Assembly: GCA_027559495.1 (NCBI GenBank) | Contig: JAMXSV010000001.1 | Coordinates: 62,001 to 126,000, forward strand | Length of the DNA: 64,000 nucleotides | Origin: Aurifilum marmelostoma | Taxonomy: Eukaryota > Ascomycota > Sordariomycetes > Diaporthales > Cryphonectriaceae | Direction of reading: 5' to 3' | Part shown: positions 56,609 to 64,000 of the stretch, piece by piece | Layout: each line of letters starts with the position of its first letter | How positions within the stretch are numbered: position 1 is the stretch's first letter | The notes under the pieces: generated by a model | Database searches by the model: none | The model's input: the letters and a program-made list of their open reading frames with translations, nothing else | What the model was told of the DNA's origin: nothing | Position numbers and translations under genes: made by a program

Positions 56609-56908
56609 TTAACAATTCAGGTCGCAGTTACAGTCGCAGTCGCATCCATCACACCCGCAGTCGTCGCACAAGAAGCAGCAGCCGTTCCAGTCGCAGTAAT
56701 CGCACCCAGGACTAAACCCGAGGCTGCAGCCTGGACAGCACCAAGCTGCGTCAATGTCCGCGCCCATCCCGGATGAGTATTCGTATCCCCTTGACGGGTC
56801 CGCTGGGTATTTCATCGCAGGTGATTCTCCTGGTTGTGTGTCGATTGATCCGGTGGGGTCGGTGCTGGACGGAGATCCGCTGCCGAGCCCAAAGTATTGT
56901 AGAAACAT
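56609..56908 (-). CDS. Cysteine-rich, metallothionein-like small protein
   Basis: A 99-residue frame whose last 43 residues contain 15 cysteines, many as CC, CxC and CxxC (AAWCCPGC, DYCDWNGCCFLCDDCGC, CDCDCNCDLNC). The N-terminal half is Gly/Ser/Pro-rich without cysteine and lacks a signal peptide. The Asp-Cys alternation is encoded by a short tandem repeat (CAGTCG on the plus strand), so the gene may have grown by repeat expansion. Metal binding is a reasonable inference. Plus-strand frames over the same repeat (Arg/Ser-rich) are alternatives; the minus strand is preferred because the CC/CxxC spacing is regular beyond the repeat itself. Confidence 0.42.
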   Translation of the reverse strand: MFLQYFGLGSGSPSSTDPTGSIDTQPGESPAMKYPADPSRGYEYSSGMGADIDAAWCCPGCSLGFSPGCDYCDWNGCCFLCDDCGCDGCDCDCNCDLNC

Positions 56909-59900
56909 TGAATCAAGTATTCTATAAAAGACGGGTTATATTGTAAAGCTATCGTGCTTATTCTGAGTTCATCGTCCCAGTAGTGATTGTAATGTTGAGT
57001 TTGACGACTTTCAATACGGAAAAATAACGATAGTATCATAGGTAGTTGTCAAGGTTTTGGGATGCGCAGACTTATTAGCGGCAGTCGCATGCATTTTCAA
57101 CAAAGTTAGACAACAAGTAATACGACACCAACCATCTCCTGATCCCTGGTGGTATTGGATCCTCCGTTTTCTTCTATTAATTGACAGAAAGCTAACCGCC
57201 AGGATATGTTGCGCGCGGTGTGTTGGATTTCCCCTTCTGGGATGAAAGGAGTCTGCACTGCCGCATTTGGGCCGGGTTGTATCCGACTGAGCCCCCTTGT
57301 TGAGCCAAAATGGGGAACAAGCAAGATTTAGTCCAGGTGACTGACAAGCTATGAAACGTTGCTCACGATAGAACCCATACTGTACATGTACAAGCCGAAA
57401 ATCTCATCTCGCTCCGAGTCCGAGTCAGGCTGCTGTCGCCTAATGGGAGGCGGAGCACTTCCCAAGCGAAAGGGTTTATATCGAGGCTTCTCTGCGGCTT
57501 CGCCCAAGAAACGTACCAAATTATTCCCTTTCGCACGAACTGAGTGAAATGTTGTCAACAGAGGTAGCGAGTTGACAAACTGCGGTCGCGTTATGCTTAG
57601 AGGGCGCACAATTCGATCTCGCCTGTCCTGGTACGCAGGGGATTAATGACTAATTAATTAATTACCAATATGGCCATTCCACGGACGATCTAACATGATA
57701 GCAAACATGCTTTCGTATGCACTTTCGCTTCAGAATATCGACCCTACTCCCCTCGTTTCAAAAATCCGTCAACGAGGTAGCGTATTCGAGCTCCTAATGT
57801 CTTCAGCACTGTTCCCAGAAAGCGTCGCTGTTGCATTGTGGGCTCAACTGGTAATCTAGGTAGGGGTCCAGGAGGAGATCCAAGCGCATAGTTGGAGTTG
57901 AGTATGGCTCTCTAATTACCTTCTTCCCAGTCTTGGAGCTCTTGACCGTCAAGCCACCTGAGTGCTTTGCCAACACCCGCGCCCTAAGATGTGGTCATCA
58001 CCTCCGCCTAGTCTTCGAGCCTCATATCTCATCGAGCCAAAAAGCCATTCACCCACTATAAGATGCCCATTGACGAGCCCAGGAAAATCATTTCGACCCG
58101 TCAGGTGCCCTTTCCAGCTGTCTCGAATTCCAGCTCGTCATTGCTCCGGAATATGCGTTCTACTGGCATAGGCTGGCCCATCAACAATTCTTCTACTTCG
58201 CCCAAGTTGTCCAGGTTGTGCCGAGAATTTTTGCGTAGACTTTGATCACCTGATGAATATCTCACGCGCAAGTCGAAGCCAAATGCTAATTTCGCTTTCC
58301 GAGGCTCTTGAGATCCTGTGAAGACGATAATTGCTCAGCGGATTCGCAAACTTGACATGCAGGCACCTAAACCACTGCTTTCTAACGACACTATGAGATA
58401 CTCTGGTTGACTCGCCTTGTGTACCTTGATCTTGCTTAGAAGCATGGTTTATCAGATTCAGTCAGAGTCTGTGGCACGATGTCTTCAGTCTCTCTGGGGA
58501 ATCCGGCGCCTTTGTTGGGCAAGGTTAGCTGCTGAGATTTAAATATACTTTACTGTTTTTAAAGGCCAGGGCAAATTTTAGAGACTCAAGTGCGGGTTCG
58601 AAGTCAAATGGAGAGCCTCGTTGTCAGGCACCTCAGGTAATTATGTCATTTCCGACAGGCGGCTGCTCGTTTCCCTCCAATGATACTCTCTAAGAGCGTG
58701 AAGCACAGCAGTGATATGCTTGTGGAAATACCAATGTCAAGCACTAGAAGGTTTGATCAGTACCCAGAGACACCCTCAGTACTTGTGAAAACTTTCCTCG
58801 TTGGCTTCGAGCTTGAGTTTGGTGTCCCAACGGAGTCTTCGCTTGCAACTAGAGTCCATCTCTAAGTTGCGCTCGAGGAACCACCCCAGACGATGCCGTA
58901 TTTACGGGTCTGATGTCGAGCAAGGCGCCGTTTTCGTGGGAAATGCTGCATCGACCGGTGTCTATAACCCCTCGAGTCCGGGCGCAATGATTCAGGTAGG
59001 GTTGGATATAGCTAATGCTTTAACGACACTCTGGCTCGTGTGGACGTGCGCTTGGCGAGGCGGATCATTTTCGTCACAGGAGATGGAATTATTGGGGGTG
59101 CCTTGATTTGGCAGAAGACATGTAAGAAACAGAGAAACAATGGACACTCTAGATAGGGTCTTTGCTACGAAATCGAGAAATCGTATGCCGTGTCGCACTG
59201 TGAGGGGCAGCCTCTGGTATAAACAACCCGCCAAGTCTTGTCTCCGCAGGAGTGGTCAGGCTGAAGACTGCGTCGATCCGCGAATCTAGATCTCATATAG
59301 GAAGGCTGAGATCAAATGACATGCTAGGCACATGGTTCGTGTCGGTGTGAGCTCCGAGAGGCTCAGATGGGGATCGAGAGATACAAATGATGCCGGTCAG
59401 TTGTAGCAAACATACTTTGACATCGCGCTCTGACAAGTGAGAAAGACCCATCTGGCTCATCAGAACAGGTTATCATTTCGGTGGTCCTGAAGAGACCTTC
59501 GTGTTAACATTCCCTCCTTGCATTCAGTATCATTGAAGCCGGCAGTCTTGGTAACTTCGTTCTGAGCCGTCGGGCCTGCCAGGAAAAGAAATTTCTAAGT
59601 TCAAAAGCATGCCTCGTCTCCCACCATGCAACCTTTCTTGAAACAGCGCGTCGTCGATCGATCTAAGTCTTCGTCTAGCTCCCCTGGACCGCGCTAAGCA
59701 TGAGATGACGATATTCGTCGGCTCATAGCGAGTCCTTTCAAAGCCCTGTGCCATCGCGTCTGATGTGCCGCTTGTGCGACCCTCGGTGCATCCTTGTAGT
59801 GGTGGCCGAGTCGTGTTTGAGAATGGGGAGTATTATGAAAGACGTTCTGCTGATGATATGCTGCGGTACATGATCACACTTGTCATAGTGGATGCTTTGG

Positions 59901-60671
59901 GTAGCGTGAGATTCGGCAGGTTGTGTATGTGGGTTCACGCTATTGATAGAGGTTAACAGTGTGGTGGCACCACAACAGTGTGTGTGCTTTGAAAAGGGCA
60001 ATGATACAGCCTTTCAGTAGCTGTATGGCTGCTAGGCTAACCAATAATAGGGCGTCACCGCAAGTGTCTCGATGGCGAACCTGGAACTTGGTATTTGTGC
60101 GACGAACAATATGCTGGGAACGGCGGTAGGGTGCAGGAGCCCCGTCTGCAAAGCCGTCAGATAATTACACAAGACGGTTTTCGTAGCGTGAACATTTGGC
60201 TTCATTTCGAGCAATAGATGGTCAATAGGCACGATTGAAAACCAGAAAGTCGTGATCGTGTCACGGCCGAGATGCAAATATACCAGATAATGACGATTTT
60301 GGAGAGAGGTGATTCAATACGTAGGTACGTTACCATTGAGATACCTTTGGATGTTGGACAGAGCAAATATTCGGGCTCGAACGAGGTGCACGAGTTGAAC
60401 AGTGAAGGGCAAAGGCAAGTACATGAAGAGTACAGAAGCTGCACAAGAAGTCAATCACTGAACCTCGGTTCTCTCTAGGCCAACCCTGCCGAAAGTAGTT
60501 GGGTCACACTGGTGACGGCCATGTGTTCCTTCTCAGGTCGTAAGGAGCCTCGGTGAATCTTTCGTAGGAGTGAACACATTGTATGCCTGCTCACAGGTGC
60601 ATTTGATATGTATGGCAAGTAGAAGAACAACCCAAGTATAATTATATCGAACAATGCTTGACACAATGTTA
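56909..60671. other. Long gene-poor stretch with a possible decayed gene
   Basis: Only short frames are present. On the minus strand, about 58240-57890, a protein-like reading is interrupted by several stops (see findings). A plus-strand frame at 58801-59106 has a hydrophobic segment (IANALTTLWLVWTCAW) but no family. No transposon ends seen. Confidence 0.45.
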
Positions 60672-62596
60672 CTACAACTTCATCCCACCCAACATTTTAG
60701 CAACCCTCATGCTCTGCCTCATACTCAGATCCAACATGATCTCCTCACTGCCACCAGGGATGGCATACGCCCTGACGTCTCTATACAGCCTCTCGATCTT
60801 ACCGCCCTGTCCGCCCCTCGAGTAACTGAGGCCGCCAAAGATCTGGCTTGCCTCCCTTGCGCAGAATTCGAATGTGACTGTGGACTGCGCCTTGAGTCCT
60901 GCGATCGGACCACCCAGCCTCAACATGGCCTCCGTCTCGCCCATCTTCTCGCACTGGTAGAGGACATTCTCGAGCCAGTTGTAGGACGCCTCGATCTGAC
61001 GCGCCATGTGCGCGAGCTTGAGGCGGATCACAGGGTGGTCGATGAGTTTCTTGCCGAAGGTGCGGCGTTTGTTGGCGTACTTGACCGACTCTTCGAAGCA
61101 GACACGGGAGAAGCGCAGGCACTGGATGATGATACCCACACGCTCGTGGTTGAAGTTGGTCATGATGACTATTGTCGATAACTGTCAGCAGCGCGATCAA
61201 ATACTCGTTTATGTTGCAAGGCTCGAGAATTTACCTCTGAAACCCTGATTCTCCTTGCCCAGCAGGTTCTCAACAGGCACCTTCACATCCTCAAAGGTGA
61301 TATACGTGGTACCACTGGACCACACACCCTGGCAGTCCATCCTCCTGGTCGAGACACCACCGTGCTCCCTCTCGATGAGCAATAGACTCACGCCATTCAT
61401 GCCTGGACCGCCAGTGCGAACCGCAGTGGTGAAGTAGTCGCTCCAAATACCATTGGTGATCCACTTCTTCTCGCCGTTGACGATGTAGTGCTTCCCGTCC
61501 TCGCTCAGCTTGGCCTCGCACGTCAGGTTGGCAACGTCGGAGCCAGCATCCGGCTCTGTGATGGCCAGGCAGATTCTCTTGTCACCATTGAGTATACCAG
61601 GCAGGATCCTGTCCTTCAGGCTCTTCTTGCCAAACTTGACCAAGGGCGGGCAGCCGATACCGAAGCCCCCGATAACGTTCCAGACGAAGCCGCCGGAACC
61701 GACGCGGGAGATCTCGTCTGTGATCAACATCTCGTGGAACAGATCCCATTGCTCAGCCGGGACAGACTTGATCGGATTGGCGACGTAGTCCTTCTGGTAT
61801 GCAGTACCCAAAAGGCCGGCGAGGTAGCCCCGTCGACCCATTTCCTTATACACAGAGGCCGGGACCTCCTTCTTCTCGTCCCACTCGGTGACGTTGGGCT
61901 CGATCTCGCTCTCGACCCATTCGCGGACCTCGGCACGGAGTGCGGCGTGGGACTCGTTCCAGTAGGGAGAGTGGAACTACGAAGAGACCGGCATCGTCAG
62001 TGATTCGTGTTTCTTCCCGCAGCGGCAACAGACCAGCAACTCGCTTGTCTCAGGGTCCGCAGAAGAGAGAAAAAGGACTTACGCCCTGATACCAATTTGG
62101 GTCGGAGAAGGGAATCTGCTCTCCGAATGGCTCCAGCGCCTCCGCCTCCTCGTTGCCCTTGGGCGCGACGGGCGTGTTGGCGGGTGCCTTCTTGGGCGCG
62201 GCGACGGGCGTGGGTTCTGCGGCAGGCTTGGCCTCGACCTTGGCCTTGGAGTCGAGGCTGCCAATCTGCAGCTGGCCCTTGTACTTTTTCAGGATGCCCT
62301 CGTTGTGGTATTTCCAAAACTGCTTCGAGGCATCTTTGCCGGCAACCCTCTGTAGAATCTTCTTGCCACCTGCTCCGAGAGAACAACGATTAGAGACAAG
62401 GACACGGGCCGGAATAGTCAAGACGCCCCTCGTATATTGTTTGGATGGAGCGAGTGGCGGGTCCGATCTGGGAGCTCTTACCTGGGTGGTCTTCCTGGAA
62501 CTTGGTCACGTCGTAGACATCCTCATCGACGATGATCCAGATGGAATCGGGCTTATTATGCGACGAGACGTCGTTCGCACTAAACGTCTTAGACAT
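60672..62596 (-). CDS. Cytochrome b5-acyl-CoA dehydrogenase fusion
   Basis: A fungal fusion enzyme of 546 residues. Exons 62596-62482, 62369-62083, 61976-61235 and 61168-60672, with introns of 112, 106 and 66 bases. The N-terminal cytochrome b5 domain (residues 1-75) has both haem histidines: HPGG, completed across intron 1, and FWKYHNEG. A Pro/Ala/Lys linker (about 80-115) leads to the acyl-CoA dehydrogenase domain with CLAITEPDAGSDVANLTC (FAD/substrate binding), KKWITNGIWSDYFTTAVRTG and the C-terminal PGGSEEIMLDL, which holds the probable catalytic Glu. Such fusions are found in fungi and may pass electrons through b5 rather than only ETF; substrate is unknown. No mitochondrial presequence or peroxisomal SKL is seen (C-terminus GGMKL). 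Confidence 0.93.
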
Positions 62597-64000
62597 GGCG
62601 GATGGTGATACTATCGATTGTCTACTCTCTAAAACCAGGGTGTCTAAAGTCTGTTTGGCCCCAAAAAGATCAGGGAGCAAGTGGAAGGGAAAAAGTGAAA
62701 GGATGAAGAAGGGTCTATTTCTTACGAAAAGTAAGGAAGGTGGGTCGAGACGACGCAGTGGATGTTATTTCTATTGCGAGCGGAGGTTAGGACAGGTCGG
62801 CTGGAAGAAAAAGACAACGGACTATCACATGCTCATTAGGGGACGAGACCGTCAGAGACAAGGACACGAGGCCAGATGATCCCTCCTGGTCCTTTTTCCT
62901 TTCTTCAACACTAACGACCCACCACCCCAAAAAGCCGAGCAGCGAGAATCCGGGGGGGATTCGCGGGGAATGAAGAGCACCACCCACACAGCCCGGCTAT
63001 GCCAGCACTCACAGCCGCCTCCTTCTGGAGCCGCTCTAGCGTCATCTTGGTGCACACCAAGTCTTAGCCCTTACAGAATCGTAACATTCGAAGAATCCCC
63101 AACGGGGTCATGTGTCGGCCGCTTGGGAGACAAGCTGGAAGAATGAATACCGTAAGGTTTTTAGCATGTGATGCTGCCGGATGGGTGGGTCCTAACCCCT
63201 GTTATGAGCTGATGTCATCGAGACCTTTGACCAATCACCGACGTGATGATTCCAGGCCAAGGGGTTCGTTCCCATAAGGAAGATGCCGAGGCTTTTCTTG
63301 TTACTTGGGGGAAATGAAACTGCGCTCGGCGACCGGCCGATTGATTACTTCTGTCACAAGGCAATGCCCGAAAGATTATCAACCTATAGTTGCTCAGTCG
63401 GTCATGGCTTCCAAAATCGTCAGGTAGGAACATACTCGCTCGGAAGAGGTGCTCTATGGATCATTTACTGGGCCTATCTATTCTCACAGACGTGCAGACA
63501 CAACATGGAATGACAGTGTCCCGCCCGTTTGGGAGACGTACATAGTATGTGTCGATATCTATTTACATTCAGACTGGGCGACGATCTCGATAAGGATGTA
63601 GGGCGGTCACAGTATATAGCTGTGAGGCTGTGCTCAAACAGATGTCCAGATCCAGGCGACGGTGATGAGCTCACCCATGGGGTTAATTAAGGTAATACCA
63701 GAGCCAATGAATTCCGAGGCGGGCAGAAAAAGGGAATATTCCAGACTGTCAAATAGGTCCGGGTCCAGAAGACGTTCTCTTCTATTTGGCTTGTGTGTAG
63801 CTCTCCGTTCCAGTGATGGTGCAAAGATCTTTTACATGGCAGCGTTGCTGTGACGTTGCTCCTACTTGATTGTTTTCCTCTTGTCTTGCCCCCTTCTGCC
63901 TCATGAACGCCTCAGAAACGCCATTGCCCTTGGGAGTGTCCCTCCGTATCGGTATGCTGTTCCTCAGAGCAACAGATATCCGACTGATCGTTGGAAGGGA
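62597..64000. other. Upstream region of the b5-ACAD gene, no further gene seen
   Basis: Contains the fusion gene promoter. Remaining frames (for example 63215-63433 and 63474-63674, minus) are short and unsupported. Confidence 0.5.

Noticed and set aside
56503..56776. Arg/Ser-rich plus-strand frames resembling SR proteins
   Set aside because: They read the same CAGTCG repeat that codes the Cys-rich minus-strand protein; the RS pattern stops at the repeat edges.

Overview
The window is nuclear DNA from a filamentous ascomycete (Pezizomycotina). The evidence is many short GT-AG introns (mostly 55-110 bases), Zn2Cys6 transcription factors, a HET-domain gene, a SUR7-family membrane protein, a CYSTM-like peptide and a cytochrome b5/acyl-CoA dehydrogenase fusion. 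The class cannot be fixed from sequence reading alone. Gene models were built by joining reading frames at splice sites. Where exons were joined, the total coding length is divisible by three and conserved motifs run across the junctions.

Layout. 0.5-1.5 kb: protoglobin-like haem protein (-). 3.1-6.0 kb: large HET-domain protein (+). 6.4-7.3 kb: NmrA/isoflavone-reductase-like oxidoreductase (+). 9.4-10.0 kb: small P-loop protein resembling a bacterial/phage nucleotide-kinase-like family (+). 10.7-12.2 kb: MFS transporter (-). 13.4 kb: tRNA-Arg(CCG), followed by a long imperfectly explained inverted repeat. 14.0-16.7 kb: Zn2Cys6 regulator (-) with a frame break upstream of the zinc cluster. 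17.4-18.8 kb: SUR7/PalI-type tetraspan protein (-). 20.7-21.5 kb: haloacid dehalogenase (+). 21.9-23.0 kb: five-exon membrane-anchored conserved protein (-). 24.0-24.5 kb: three-exon small protein with an 11-base first exon (+). 27.9-38.4 kb: Zn2Cys6 regulator (+), short-chain dehydrogenase (+), cytochrome P450 (-) and, about 3 kb further on, a second ARCA/acr-2-like regulator (-); this is a possible small secondary-metabolism group with no backbone enzyme in view.

From 40 kb the window holds mostly housekeeping metabolism: mitochondrial glutaryl-CoA dehydrogenase (+), ubiquitin-conjugating enzyme of the Ubc4/5 class (+), rhomboid-family membrane protein (+), xylonate-dehydratase-like IlvD/Edd enzyme (-), CYSTM-like cysteine-rich peptide (-), acidic-tailed probable nuclear protein (-), two small uncertain proteins (-), and a cytochrome b5-acyl-CoA dehydrogenase fusion (-).

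Functionally, the two acyl-CoA dehydrogenases and the sugar-acid dehydratase point to amino-acid, fatty-acid and pentose-acid catabolism. The HET, protoglobin, P-loop, P450/SDR/regulator genes are accessory in character. Two genes (22-23 kb and 24 kb) become visible only when short exons are spliced together. Long gene-poor stretches (24.5-26.6, 33.2-36.4, 38.4-40.7, 44.9-48.1, 56.9-60.7 kb) contain nothing I can defend as coding, apart from weak remnants noted below.
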